A stretch of 64,000 nucleotides of DNA from B1 sp044370475. Lineage in GTDB: Bacteria > Bacteroidota > Bacteroidia > UKL13-3. Under the pieces are notes generated by a model. That model was given only the letters and a program-made list of their open reading frames with translations, did not search any database and was not told where the DNA came from. Shown piece by piece: positions 1-7,790 of the stretch (position 1 is the stretch's first letter; every line of letters starts with the position of its first letter). Both the position numbers and the translations under genes were made by a program. The stretch is from the NCBI GenBank assembly GCA_044370475.1, contig JBILVK010000002.1, positions 14,820 through 78,819 of the forward strand. Reading direction: 5' to 3'.

Positions 1-641
1 TTTCTTCTACAATTTTGTATGCATGCACCTCTGTTTGCAGATGCATTATGCGAATGCAAACTCAAATAACATTTGCCAGATACTGCCATGCATAAAGCTC
101 CATGAACAAAGATTTCTACCTCTATAGGCTTACCGGCTGGACCACAAATATTCTTTCTTTTTATCTTAGAACAAATCTCCGCAACCTGCTTTAATGTTAG
201 CTCCCGAGCCAAAACCACCACATCGGCAAAGGTGCTATAAAATTCTACCGTTTCAACATTAGAAACATTGGCTTGCGTAGAAATATGTACCTCAACACCC
301 TCCTTATATGCAGTACTAATAGCCGCATGATCTGCCGCAATTATTGCCGTAATTCCTGCTTTTTTAACCGCCTTCACAATGTCCTTCATCAACCTAATAT
401 CATGGTCGTATAAAACAGTGTTTAAAGTAAGGTAAGTCTTAACGTTATGCTGCCTTCCAATCTCTGCAATTTTATCTAAATCATGCAAAGTGAAATTGTT
501 GGTAGAACGCGCGCGCATATTCAATTGCTCCACGCCAAAATAAACAGAATTACACCCTGCTTGTATAGCCGCCATCATCGATTCATAGGAACCCGCTGGC
601 GCCATTAATTCAATTGCTGTTTCTTTGCTAAATGTTGTCAT
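1..641 (-). CDS. Peptidase U32 family protein, C-terminus cut by window edge
   Basis: The frame opens with ATG at 639-641 and stays open to base 3, giving 213 codons with no stop, so the C-terminus lies outside the window. The N-terminus reads ELMAPAGSYESMMAAIQAG, the opening TIM-barrel strand of U32 proteins. The family signature follows near residues 175-210, with VHGALCMAVSGKC and then SANRGAC.QNCRR. Known members (RlhA, TrhP/YegQ) act in hydroxylation of 23S rRNA or tRNA, and the protease label is historical. The conserved Cys residues fit the Fe-S/prephenate-dependent hydroxylase group, but which RNA is modified cannot be read here. The ATG lies inside the last 14 bases of the upstream MoeB-like gene, so the two are probably translationally coupled. 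Family assignment is firm; substrate is open. Confidence 0.88.
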   Translation of the reverse strand, partial: MTTFSKETAIELMAPAGSYESMMAAIQAGCNSVYFGVEQLNMRARSTNNFTLHDLDKIAEIGRQHNVKTYLTLNTVLYDHDIRLMKDIVKAVKKAGITAIIAADHAAISTAYKEGVEVHISTQANVSNVETVEFYSTFADVVVLARELTLKQVAEICSKIKRKNICGPAGKPIEVEIFVHGALCMAVSGKCYLSLHSHNASANRGACIQNCRR

Positions 642-1896
642 AAAATCTATTTTGAATAGCTATTGATTCTCCATGAATTTTGTTAAAAACCTCTGTGATA
701 AAATCCTTATCTAAGCCAAATTTACTGGCCTCTACAAGCCTTTTCCTCAAAGTTAACTCCCATTGTTCGGTCTGAACCAAAGCCATGTTTAAAGTCTTTT
801 TTACCTCTGCTATTTTTGTTACTATTTCTTTTCTTTTTGCTAGCATTTCTATCATTGATGTGTCTAAACTGTTCAATGCAAATCGCAAATTCTCTAATGA
901 GCTTTGTGCTTCCTTATGAAGCTTGTTTTCTTCATCAATTAACTCATCATTCGACTGATTTTTATTAGTATCAGATAAGGGAATATTTACCTCATTATCC
1001 TTACCTGGTAAGCTATCAATTTTCTCAATTGTATTTATATCAAAATCCTTTTCAACGCTAGCTCGGTTCAAACCGAAATTGTTTTTAAAAATTGATTCAC
1101 TGCTATTCTTACTTTCTGTTTTTTTGTTGCTAATTGTAGGCGCTAAGTCCAATGATTTTTCTGCACCAACCGACGAGTAATCGCTTTCATAAAATGTATT
1201 GTACAAAGAATGATAGCTCAGCATTTTATTTGCCAAAGGCTTGCCAATTCCACATATTATTTTTATGGCTTCATTGGCTTGAAGGCAGCCTATAACTCCC
1301 GCCAGAACGCCTATTACACCAGCTTCTTCGCAGTTTTGAATGTGCATCCCACTTGGCTCATTAGGAAATAAATCTCTGTAGTTTTTACTATAGCCTTCAT
1401 TCATTTTAAGGTTAAATACAGAAACCTGTCCTTCATACCTAGAAATTGAGCCATACACCAAGGCTTTGCTATGTCTTACACATGCATCATTCAACAAATA
1501 CCGAGTGGCAAAATTATCTGTGCCATCAATAACCAAATCATACTCTGTTAGGATAGAATCCACATTGTTTGTTTGCATTTCGTGTGGGTAGGTCTGAACC
1601 AAGCATTGTGCATTGATTTCTTTAACTTTTTTTGCCGCTTGCTCAGCCTTTAATTTGCCAATATCATTTGAAGTATATAATATTTGCCTATGTAAATTGC
1701 TTTCTTCTACTACATCAAAATCAACAATTCCTATTTGTCCAACTCCCGCCGAGGCTAAATAAATCAATGCCGGACAGCCAAGTCCGCCCGCACCTACCAC
1801 AAGAACTTTGGCTTCAAACAACTTCTTTTGTTCTACTAAACCAAAATTTGGCAAGCGCATTTGCCTAGCGTATTTATGGTAGTTTAAATCTTCCAT
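628..1896 (-). CDS. moeB: MoeB/ThiF-family adenylyltransferase fused to a chorismate-mutase-type domain
   Basis: Residues 1-240 are an E1-like ThiF/MoeB/HesA domain: nucleotide loop GAGGLG (35-40), DFD.VEESNLHRQ (59-71), DGTDN (124-128) and the C.EAGV.GVL segment with Cys189. These enzymes adenylate the C-terminal Gly-Gly of MoaD or ThiS. A polar Asn/Ser/Lys/Glu-rich linker (about 250-330) leads to residues 334-418, which match the AroQ chorismate mutase fold: Arg338, Arg355, Lys366, Gln375, Ser411 and Gln415 fall at the spacing of the E. coli active-site residues Arg11, Arg28, Lys39, Asp48, Ser84 and Gln88. The Arg51 position is Gln378. In this phylum MoeB more often carries a rhodanese domain. 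The start overlaps the moaD stop by one base (TAATG). The gene order supports a role in activating MoaD; activity of the second domain is uncertain. Confidence 0.85.
   Translation of the reverse strand: MEDLNYHKYARQMRLPNFGLVEQKKLFEAKVLVVGAGGLGCPALIYLASAGVGQIGIVDFDVVEESNLHRQILYTSNDIGKLKAEQAAKKVKEINAQCLVQTYPHEMQTNNVDSILTEYDLVIDGTDNFATRYLLNDACVRHSKALVYGSISRYEGQVSVFNLKMNEGYSKNYRDLFPNEPSGMHIQNCEEAGVIGVLAGVIGCLQANEAIKIICGIGKPLANKMLSYHSLYNTFYESDYSSVGAEKSLDLAPTISNKKTESKNSSESIFKNNFGLNRASVEKDFDINTIEKIDSLPGKDNEVNIPLSDTNKNQSNDELIDEENKLHKEAQSSLENLRFALNSLDTSMIEMLAKRKEIVTKIAEVKKTLNMALVQTEQWELTLRKRLVEASKFGLDKDFITEVFNKIHGESIAIQNRFYDNI
766..781 (-). repeat. Dispersed motif copy, AG form (in moeB fusion gene)
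   Basis: Core GGTTCAGACC at 769-778 with full flanks TT and GAAC. Read in sense as LVQTE at residues 373-377, next to the position where Arg51 of E. coli chorismate mutase would be. Confidence 0.8.
1062..1077. repeat. Dispersed motif copy, AA form (in moeB fusion gene)
   Basis: Core GGTTCAAACC at 1065-1074, flanks TC and GAAA. Read from the opposite strand as FGLNR in the linker between the two domains. Confidence 0.8.
1591..1600 (-). repeat. Dispersed motif core, AG form (in moeB fusion gene)
   Basis: Exact core; right flank departs from GAA. Read in sense as LVQTY in the ThiF domain. Confidence 0.75.
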
Positions 1897-2138
1897 TAGC
1901 CTCCAGAAAATGGGGGTAACAAGGCCACTTCATTTCCTGCCTCAAGAACATAATCTGCACCAACAATTTTCTTGTTTACAGATACTAAATATTCTATTTC
2001 ATTGAGCAATGGATAGGTCTTAGCCAATTGAGCTTTTAAGGTAAACACACTATCTACTAAGGGCAAGTTGCAAACATGCTGCTGCATAATTTCTGCTATT
2101 TGTCCAAAAGCTAAGACCTCAATTGTTTGATTTGCCAT
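1896..2138 (-). CDS. moaD: MoaD/ThiS-family sulfur carrier (molybdopterin synthase small subunit)
   Basis: A small beta-grasp protein ending in PPFSGG. The terminal Gly-Gly is the site that MoeB adenylates and that is then thiocarboxylated for molybdopterin synthesis. I chose the ATG at 2138, which gives 80 residues, the usual MoaD length, beginning MANQTIEVLAFGQ. The frame is open to an ATG at 2198, but the extra 20 residues do not look like family sequence. It sits between moeA/TauE and the MoeB-like gene and shares one base with the latter. MoaE, its partner in molybdopterin synthase, is not in the window. ThiS is the alternative; the moaA and moeA neighbours favour MoaD. Confidence 0.87.
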   Translation of the reverse strand: MANQTIEVLAFGQIAEIMQQHVCNLPLVDSVFTLKAQLAKTYPLLNEIEYLVSVNKKIVGADYVLEAGNEVALLPPFSGG

Positions 2139-2198
2139 AGAAATTTTTACCCGATAAGGAATGCTGCAAAAATGAGCATTTTTTTCCTTACTTGGCAA

Positions 2199-2978
2199 TT
2201 ATGTTAAAACTAGTTTTATAGCTGCCATCAGAAGCACTACTGCCAAAATTCGTTTTAATGCCACAATAGGAAGTTTTTTAGCGCCAAAATATGCGCCCAA
2301 ACTTCCTCCCAATAAAGCTAAAAGTAGCATCCATAAAAAGTTATGGCTATGCACATTATCCATGTCAAAAAACAATGCAAGGCTGCCACTTTTAAATAGA
2401 CCAAAGAGTCCAGCCAATGAATTTACAGCAATAAATAGTGCACTTGTAGCCGAGGTTTCTTTAAAGTTTAACCACCCTAAAAGCAATAGGAGGGGCGATA
2501 AAATTATTCCACCGCCAATACCTATAACGCCCGAAATAAAACCAATTGAGGCTCCAATCAAAAGGCTGTAGAATATAGAAAATTCTTTTATGGCCGACTC
2601 TTTAATCTCATAAAAACCAAAAAGTCGCACTATGGGAATTGTCAATAATAGCGCGAGAATGGGCCTGTAATATCCATGGCCTATGTTTAAGAATCCGCCC
2701 AAAAACGCGGCTGGAATTGACCCCAAAACTAGAAAGAAGAATAGTCTCCAATTCAATTGTACCCTCGACTTAAACTGAGTAAAACTAATGAGTGAAACAA
2801 GTATGTTCAACACCAAAGCACTTGGTTTCATAATGCTGGGCGAAAAGCTAAATAAAGCCATTAAGGCCAAATAACCACTTGCTCCGCCATGACCAACCGA
2901 TGCATATAAAAAGGCAATAATAGGCAGGACTATATAAAACAAAAGCTCCCAGTTCATGCTTCTAATTACTTCCAACAA
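2199..2978 (-). CDS. TauE/SafE-family membrane permease (putative anion or sulfite exporter)
   Basis: An integral membrane protein of about 259 residues with roughly eight hydrophobic segments arranged as two related halves. The family signature SVGHGGASGYLA occurs near residue 27, and the second half has GFISGVIGIGGGIILSPLL. TauE/SafE (DUF81) proteins export sulfite, sulfoacetate or related anions. Members often sit beside molybdenum-cofactor genes, so transport of an oxyanion or of a sulfur compound used in the pathway is plausible but unproven. The annotated ATG at 2978 overlaps moeA by 13 bases; an in-frame ATG at 2957 (MNWELLFYIV) would give a shorter start outside the overlap. Either choice leaves the membrane domain intact. 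Confidence 0.83.
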   Translation of the reverse strand: MLEVIRSMNWELLFYIVLPIIAFLYASVGHGGASGYLALMALFSFSPSIMKPSALVLNILVSLISFTQFKSRVQLNWRLFFFLVLGSIPAAFLGGFLNIGHGYYRPILALLLTIPIVRLFGFYEIKESAIKEFSIFYSLLIGASIGFISGVIGIGGGIILSPLLLLLGWLNFKETSATSALFIAVNSLAGLFGLFKSGSLALFFDMDNVHSHNFLWMLLLALLGGSLGAYFGAKKLPIVALKRILAVVLLMAAIKLVLT

Positions 2979-4162
2979 TCGTCAAATAAATGAATTTCTA
3001 TAGGAGTTCCTTCACTAACCATAGCAATCTCTTGAGGCAATATGGCAATGCAATTTGCTTCACTAAATGCATTTAGTTTATAGGATTCTTGTCCATCACA
3101 TAAATAAACAAAACCTTGTTCTAACCTAGCTTTTAGGAAATGAGTTAGGCCCACTTTTTTGGTGTAATCATGTCCAAGTGGATATTTTTCTAGGCCATAG
3201 GGATGGTAAGTTAAACCCATCATTTTTCTTATGGTAGGCACTACATATTCATAACAACAGCTTAAAACAGAGGCCGGATTTCCAGGCAAACCAAACACCA
3301 TGGTTTCCCCTTTTTTACCAAAGAACAAAGGTTTACCTGGCTTCTGTTTAACCCTGTAAAATATGGCCTCTACGCCATTTTTATGAAAAGCTCTTTCTAC
3401 AAAATCAAAATCGCCAACAGAAATCCCACCGCTCACCAAAAGAACATCACAACAAGCAAGTCCTTCCTCAATGGCCGCAATCACATCTTCCTCAAAATCA
3501 TCCACGGTTTTTTTATGCAAAAATGACAAGCCCGCGCCTTGCATCAAAGCCTCCAACATCCAAGAATTACTCTCGTAAATTTGTCCGTGCTGCAATACTT
3601 CACCAGGCATAACAAGCTCCTTACCTGTTAAAATTAAACCCAGTTTTGGTGCAGGAACCACCGCAACTTCATGTATGCCCAATCCAGCCAAATAGCCAAT
3701 TAAACCGGGGTTTAAGCGCTTTCCAGCCCTCAATGCAATTTCGCCTTTTTTTATTTGCGATCCCATTTTTCGAATGTGGGTACCAAGGGTAAAAGCATGG
3801 TCTTTAATGCGAATAAAGTTGCTTTCCAGATCAACATGCTCCTGCATCACAACCGTGTCGGCACCAACTGGAATGGCTGCTCCCGTAAAAATTCTTATTG
3901 CCTTACCAGCTTCCAAACTTAAAATTTCGGTGTCTCCGGCTTGTGCAATTCCCATCACTTCTATGGGCGTTTCGGTTCGAACCGAACCCAATGCGACAGC
4001 ATAACCATCCATAGCAGACTGTGCAAATGGGGGCGAATTGAGCGGTGAAATGATATCCTCTGCAAGTACTTTCCCAACACAATGATTGAGGTTCATAATG
4101 CTTGCTGGTAACATTTTGCAGGTCAATTCTACTCGGTTTTTTGCCTCATCAACGGTAATCAT
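2966..4162 (-). CDS. moeA: MoeA, molybdopterin molybdenumtransferase
   Basis: MoeA inserts molybdate into adenylylated molybdopterin, the last common step of molybdenum-cofactor synthesis. All hallmark segments are present in order: SPPFAQSAMDGYAV (about 43-56), RIFTGAAIPVGADTVVMQE (about 90-108), SGGISVGDFDFV (about 245-256) and GLPGNPASV (about 299-307), followed by the C-terminal beta domain. The length of 398 residues is normal. It starts nine bases after the moaA stop. A fully palindromic copy of the dispersed motif (core 3974-3983) falls in the coding sequence and is read as SVRTET, in a loop region rather than in a catalytic segment. Confidence 0.95.
   Translation of the reverse strand: MITVDEAKNRVELTCKMLPASIMNLNHCVGKVLAEDIISPLNSPPFAQSAMDGYAVALGSVRTETPIEVMGIAQAGDTEILSLEAGKAIRIFTGAAIPVGADTVVMQEHVDLESNFIRIKDHAFTLGTHIRKMGSQIKKGEIALRAGKRLNPGLIGYLAGLGIHEVAVVPAPKLGLILTGKELVMPGEVLQHGQIYESNSWMLEALMQGAGLSFLHKKTVDDFEEDVIAAIEEGLACCDVLLVSGGISVGDFDFVERAFHKNGVEAIFYRVKQKPGKPLFFGKKGETMVFGLPGNPASVLSCCYEYVVPTIRKMMGLTYHPYGLEKYPLGHDYTKKVGLTHFLKARLEQGFVYLCDGQESYKLNAFSEANCIAILPQEIAMVSEGTPIEIHLFDDCWK
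3971..3986. repeat. Dispersed motif copy, perfect palindrome (in moeA)
   Basis: TTCGGTTCGAACCGAA is palindromic over all 16 bases. Read in sense as SVRTE. Confidence 0.85.
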
Positions 4163-4171
4163 AAGTGATAT

Positions 4172-5152
4172 TTATCCTCCAATTTTTATCATACTTCGGT
4201 TCACAATATTTTCTGCCTGGGTATCTTCATAGTTATCAGAAAATTGTCCGCCTTGCCTAGCTTTCTTTTGCTGTACCGATTGTTTAATGATAGGTAAAAT
4301 GTCTATGCCGGCCCTTAAATTGGCCAGCAAGTTGCTTTCTTCGGCAGAAAACAAGCAGTTCTTTATCTGTCCATCTGCTGTAACTCTTAGCCTGTTGCAA
4401 TCGCCACAAAACGGCTCACTCATGGTGCTAATAACAGCAAAAGTTCCTTTAAAATCTGTAACCTGATACTTCTTAGCGGTATCATGTTTAAAATCTTCTA
4501 ATTTTTGAATAGGGTAGTGCTCGCGCAGTTTGTTTAATATTTCTACATGCGTAAAAACCTTTTGATGCTCCCAATCATTGCCAGAAAATGGCATGTATTC
4601 TATAAAGCGAATATGCAAGGGTAAATCTTTGGTAAGAGCAACAAAATCTGAAATCTCATGCTCATTAACCCCCTTCACAACCACCATATTTAATTTAACA
4701 TGGAATTGATTTTTTAGCATCAATTCAATATTGTCCCATACCTTTTCAAAAGCATGCCTTTGTGTTAATTGCTTAAAAGTCTCCTTGTTTAGAGAATCAA
4801 TGCTAATATTTACCGATTTAATTCCAGAAGTTTTAAGCAGCTCCAGGTGCTTATCTAGTAAAAAACCATTGGTGGTAATGGTTAACTCTGCACCAAGCTC
4901 AGATAAATTATGAAGAATTGTATGAATATCTTTTCTTACCAAGGGCTCACCGCCCGTAAGTCTAATTTTTTTAATGCCTTGTTCAACAAATAACTTTGCT
5001 ATAGAAAATATTTCGGAGGCACTCATTAACTCCTCGCCAGGCATAAACTTCATTTCCTCGTGAGGCATGCAATACAAGCACCTAAAATTACATTGATCGG
5101 TTAAAGATATCCGCAAATAATCATGTACCCTGCCAAACGAATCCTTCAACAT
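4172..5152 (-). CDS. moaA: MoaA, GTP 3',8-cyclase (radical SAM)
   Basis: This enzyme catalyses the first step of molybdenum-cofactor synthesis, the radical-SAM rearrangement of GTP to 3',8-cyclo-7,8-dihydro-GTP. The N-terminal CxxxCxxC is Cys21, Cys25 and Cys28, followed by TGGEPLVR, which binds SAM. The second [4Fe-4S] site is visible near residues 253-272 as FCGDCNRLR...KNCLFS. The C-terminus RSMIKIGG carries the double glycine that MoaA needs for activity. The length of 326 is typical. It is the first gene of the leftward block moaA-moeA-permease-moaD-moeB. MoaC, which processes its product, is not in the window. Confidence 0.96.
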   Translation of the reverse strand: MLKDSFGRVHDYLRISLTDQCNFRCLYCMPHEEMKFMPGEELMSASEIFSIAKLFVEQGIKKIRLTGGEPLVRKDIHTILHNLSELGAELTITTNGFLLDKHLELLKTSGIKSVNISIDSLNKETFKQLTQRHAFEKVWDNIELMLKNQFHVKLNMVVVKGVNEHEISDFVALTKDLPLHIRFIEYMPFSGNDWEHQKVFTHVEILNKLREHYPIQKLEDFKHDTAKKYQVTDFKGTFAVISTMSEPFCGDCNRLRVTADGQIKNCLFSAEESNLLANLRAGIDILPIIKQSVQQKKARQGGQFSDNYEDTQAENIVNRSMIKIGG

Positions 5153-5286
5153 ATTAAACGCTTCTCAAAGCTATTAGATTAAAAATATATTTTTTCAAGG
5201 TCAATACCCGCTTTCAAAAGTTTAATTATTTGTTTTTGCTTACCTAATATTCTGCCCAAATCACCCATTAAACAAACCCAAAACCC

Positions 5287-5352
5287 AACGACCAAAGACT
5301 AACGACCAAAGACCAACGACTCTACCTTCGCTAAAGCTACGGCAGACAAAGC
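5287..5352. repeat. 14-bp tandem repeat plus a conserved-looking tail, interspersed-repeat type
   Basis: A 14-base unit AACGACCAAAGACY repeats about 2.4 times (5287-5300, 5301-5314, 5315-5320). It is followed directly by TCTACCTTCGCTAAAGC and TACGGCAGACAAAGC (5321-5352). The block ends five bases before the stop of the DUF4290 gene. The sequence is unlike its surroundings and is non-coding in any supported gene. From memory, similar TAGCTTTAGCGAAGG strings recur between genes in Bacteroidota genomes, which suggests a dispersed repeat family; that is recollection, not a search result. Confidence 0.6.
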
Positions 5353-5357
5353 AAAAA

Positions 5358-6041
5358 CTAACTCCTCTTAAAGTTCTTAAAATTCCTGTTCTTATTCTTA
5401 TTAAACTTATTCCTATTTTGGTTATTTCGGTGCTGACCACCATTGCTGTATTTGTCTTCACCAATCGCATTTACCTTGCGTTGTTGCATGTTTTTAAACT
5501 GCAAATCATCACTCTCACTAATGCTAATTTTTCCCTGACTCAAATTCTCCAAATGAGCCATTACCTCATCATCATTCAACATCTCCAAATTCCATGCTTT
5601 AGAACTCATTTTCATGAACGAACCAATCGCATTGATATAGGCCGTACGCATCGGACCTTCCTCAAACTCCGCAACACGTTCAATTATTTTTGGAACAATT
5701 TTACCGTAAAATCTAAACCTTATTTTTGATTGAGGATAGCCAAGAGGGTCTGGCTTCGATTTAATGCTCTCTGCACTTGGCATTGGGTATGGAGAATCTA
5801 CATCCAATTTAAAATCACTCATTACAAACAAGTGATCCCATAACTTGTGCTTATAATCGGCAACATCCCTTAAATGCGGGTTTAATTGCCCCATTAATTT
5901 GATGATGTCATTTGCTATGGTCTGACGGCGCTCTCTAACAGGCTCCTCAACCGCCACTTCTATCATTCTTTGAATGATTCTTCCGTATTCAGAAATAAGC
6001 AATTTGCCTCTTTCTGTGTTATATTCTAAACTTAAACTCAT
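5358..6041 (-). CDS. DUF4290 domain-containing protein
   Basis: The protein has 227 residues. The first 170 or so match the Bacteroidota family DUF4290: LEYNT.R..L...EYGR.IQ near the start, then RRQTIAN.II..M.Q.NPHLRD, DYKHKLWDHLF and PYPMPSAE. The last 40 residues are low-complexity Asn/Lys/Arg (HRNNQNRNKFNKNKNRN), typical of a disordered, possibly RNA- or DNA-binding tail. There is no signal peptide, so it is probably cytoplasmic. It lies 20 bases after recN on the same strand, so the two may be co-transcribed. I know of no assigned function for the family. Confidence 0.85.
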   Translation of the reverse strand: MSLSLEYNTERGKLLISEYGRIIQRMIEVAVEEPVRERRQTIANDIIKLMGQLNPHLRDVADYKHKLWDHLFVMSDFKLDVDSPYPMPSAESIKSKPDPLGYPQSKIRFRFYGKIVPKIIERVAEFEEGPMRTAYINAIGSFMKMSSKAWNLEMLNDDEVMAHLENLSQGKISISESDDLQFKNMQQRKVNAIGEDKYSNGGQHRNNQNRNKFNKNKNRNFKNFKRS

Positions 6042-6061
6042 GCGTTGTGTTGCAAGATAAA

Positions 6062-7732
6062 TTATTTTATTGAATTCCCAATCAATTCGCGTGCTGCCGC
6101 TAATACCTTATCAGATGGATTCTCCCCACTCAACATGCGCGCAATTTCCTCAACGCGCTCTTGCGGACTTAACGATTTAATGGCCGTTTGTGTTTGCTCT
6201 CCCTCATTTGTTTTGTAAACATACAAATGTTGATTGGCTTTTCCTGCAATTTGAGGAAGGTGAGAGATAGCAATAATTTGATGAGATTGTGCATGCTCCC
6301 TCATCACAGTAGCAACTTTTTGAGCCGCTTCACCAGAAATACCACTGTCTATTTCATCAAAAACCACGGTAGGCAATTTAACCTGGTCTGCAATTAAAGA
6401 TTTAATGCATAGCATTAACCTACTCAACTCACCGCCACTCGCCACTTTGTTAATAGGCTGTGGGGCAAATCCCTTATTTGCAGAAAACATAAAAACCACC
6501 TCATCCATTCCAGAACCAGTTGCTTTTTCAAAGGCCAAATGCTTCAAATCAATATCAAAATTGGCATTCGGCATCGCCACCTGTACCAACAAAGAATTAA
6601 CCTGTTCCAAAATTTTGGGTATGGCCAATTTCCTTTTTTTTCTCAAATTTTCCCCAGCATTCTCGGCACTTTCAGCATGCTTTTTCAATTGCCCACTTAC
6701 TTTTTCAATCTCCTCATCCAAAGAACCAATCGCTTCCAATTGCCTTTCCAATTCCTGCCTCAACGCAATCAATTCCTCAATGCTAGTTAACCTATGTTTC
6801 TTTTGAACTGCATATATCGCCTGTAACCGAGCCTCAGTTGTTGCCAATAAATTTGGGTCAGAAAGAGTCTTCTCTGCAATTAAATTCAACTCTGTAGCAA
6901 TGTCTTTTAGGTCAACCAAATTACTTTCTAACCTCTGCATAATACTCGCCAACCCTTCTTGATGCTTGGCTGCGGGCTGCAACAATGCCTTGCATTCGCG
7001 CAACATGTCAACTATGCTCTGCTCATTTCCATCCAATATATTTCCGGTCTGAACCGATACCTGCTGAATGGTTTCAGCGTGTGTTAATTCATCCAGCTTC
7101 TTTTCTAAATCTTCCTGCTCACCAAGCTTTAAATCTAGTCCCTGCAATTCACTCAAAACAAAATTTAAATAGTCCTCATCTTGCTTTGCTTTGCTCTCCC
7201 TCTCCAATAAATCTTGTAAATATTTCTTGCTCTTTTGAAACTCCTTAAAACACTTTTGGTAATGAATCAAGTCCTCTCCATTATTCGCAATCGCATCCAA
7301 AACAGATAATTGAAAAGCAGATTCATTCAACTCCAATGTTTCATGCTGAGAAACAATATCAACTAAGCTTAATCCCAATGCCTTTAGTACCGGTAAATTA
7401 ACAGGAGTGTCGTTTATAAAAGCCCTAGATTTGCCCGCCGCAGTAAGCTCTCGCCTTATGATACACTGTGGCTCATAATCCAATTCATTCTGAGTAAAAA
7501 AGTCTGTTAAACGATACGCATCAATGTCAAAATGTGCCTCAACAACACACTTATCTGCCCCTTGTAAAATAACTTTAGAGTCGGCTCGCTCCCCCAAAAT
7601 CAACCCCAAAGCGCCCATTAATATCGACTTACCAGCACCTGTCTCGCCAGTAATAATACTTAGCCCAGAATGAAAATTTATTTCACTCTGCCTAATAATG
7701 GCATAATTCCTGATTTTTAAACTTGTTAGCAT
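6062..7732 (-). CDS. recN: RecN, DNA double-strand-break repair ATPase
   Basis: RecN is an SMC-like ATPase that acts early in recombinational repair of double-strand breaks. The Walker A motif GETGAGKS is at residues 29-36, after LTSLKIRNYAIIR. A long predicted coiled coil occupies about 150-380 (many Leu/Glu/Lys/Gln heptads). The ABC signature ASGGELSRLML near 430 and the Walker B TVVFDEIDSGISG near 460 follow, then ISHLPQIA. The length of 556 is normal. One motif copy (core 7046-7055) is read as SVQTG within the coiled-coil region. The gene is upstream of the DUF4290 gene. Confidence 0.96.
   Translation of the reverse strand: MLTSLKIRNYAIIRQSEINFHSGLSIITGETGAGKSILMGALGLILGERADSKVILQGADKCVVEAHFDIDAYRLTDFFTQNELDYEPQCIIRRELTAAGKSRAFINDTPVNLPVLKALGLSLVDIVSQHETLELNESAFQLSVLDAIANNGEDLIHYQKCFKEFQKSKKYLQDLLERESKAKQDEDYLNFVLSELQGLDLKLGEQEDLEKKLDELTHAETIQQVSVQTGNILDGNEQSIVDMLRECKALLQPAAKHQEGLASIMQRLESNLVDLKDIATELNLIAEKTLSDPNLLATTEARLQAIYAVQKKHRLTSIEELIALRQELERQLEAIGSLDEEIEKVSGQLKKHAESAENAGENLRKKRKLAIPKILEQVNSLLVQVAMPNANFDIDLKHLAFEKATGSGMDEVVFMFSANKGFAPQPINKVASGGELSRLMLCIKSLIADQVKLPTVVFDEIDSGISGEAAQKVATVMREHAQSHQIIAISHLPQIAGKANQHLYVYKTNEGEQTQTAIKSLSPQERVEEIARMLSGENPSDKVLAAARELIGNSIK
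7046..7055 (-). repeat. Dispersed motif core, AG form (in recN)
   Basis: Exact core, left flank TC. Read in sense as SVQTG. Confidence 0.75.
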
Positions 7733-7790
7733 GTTTCAGGAGCGAATATATGAATTACATGTATGCTGTTTTCCACAGCTCCTAAGTCAA

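Noticed and set aside
63..641. Left-edge U32 gene as a pseudogene
   Set aside because: The frame is fully open to base 3; it is cut only by the window.
5261..5470. Open frame of 69 codons antisense to DUF4290 and over the repeat
   Set aside because: It reads through the tandem repeat and overlaps a well-supported gene; no homology or start signal.
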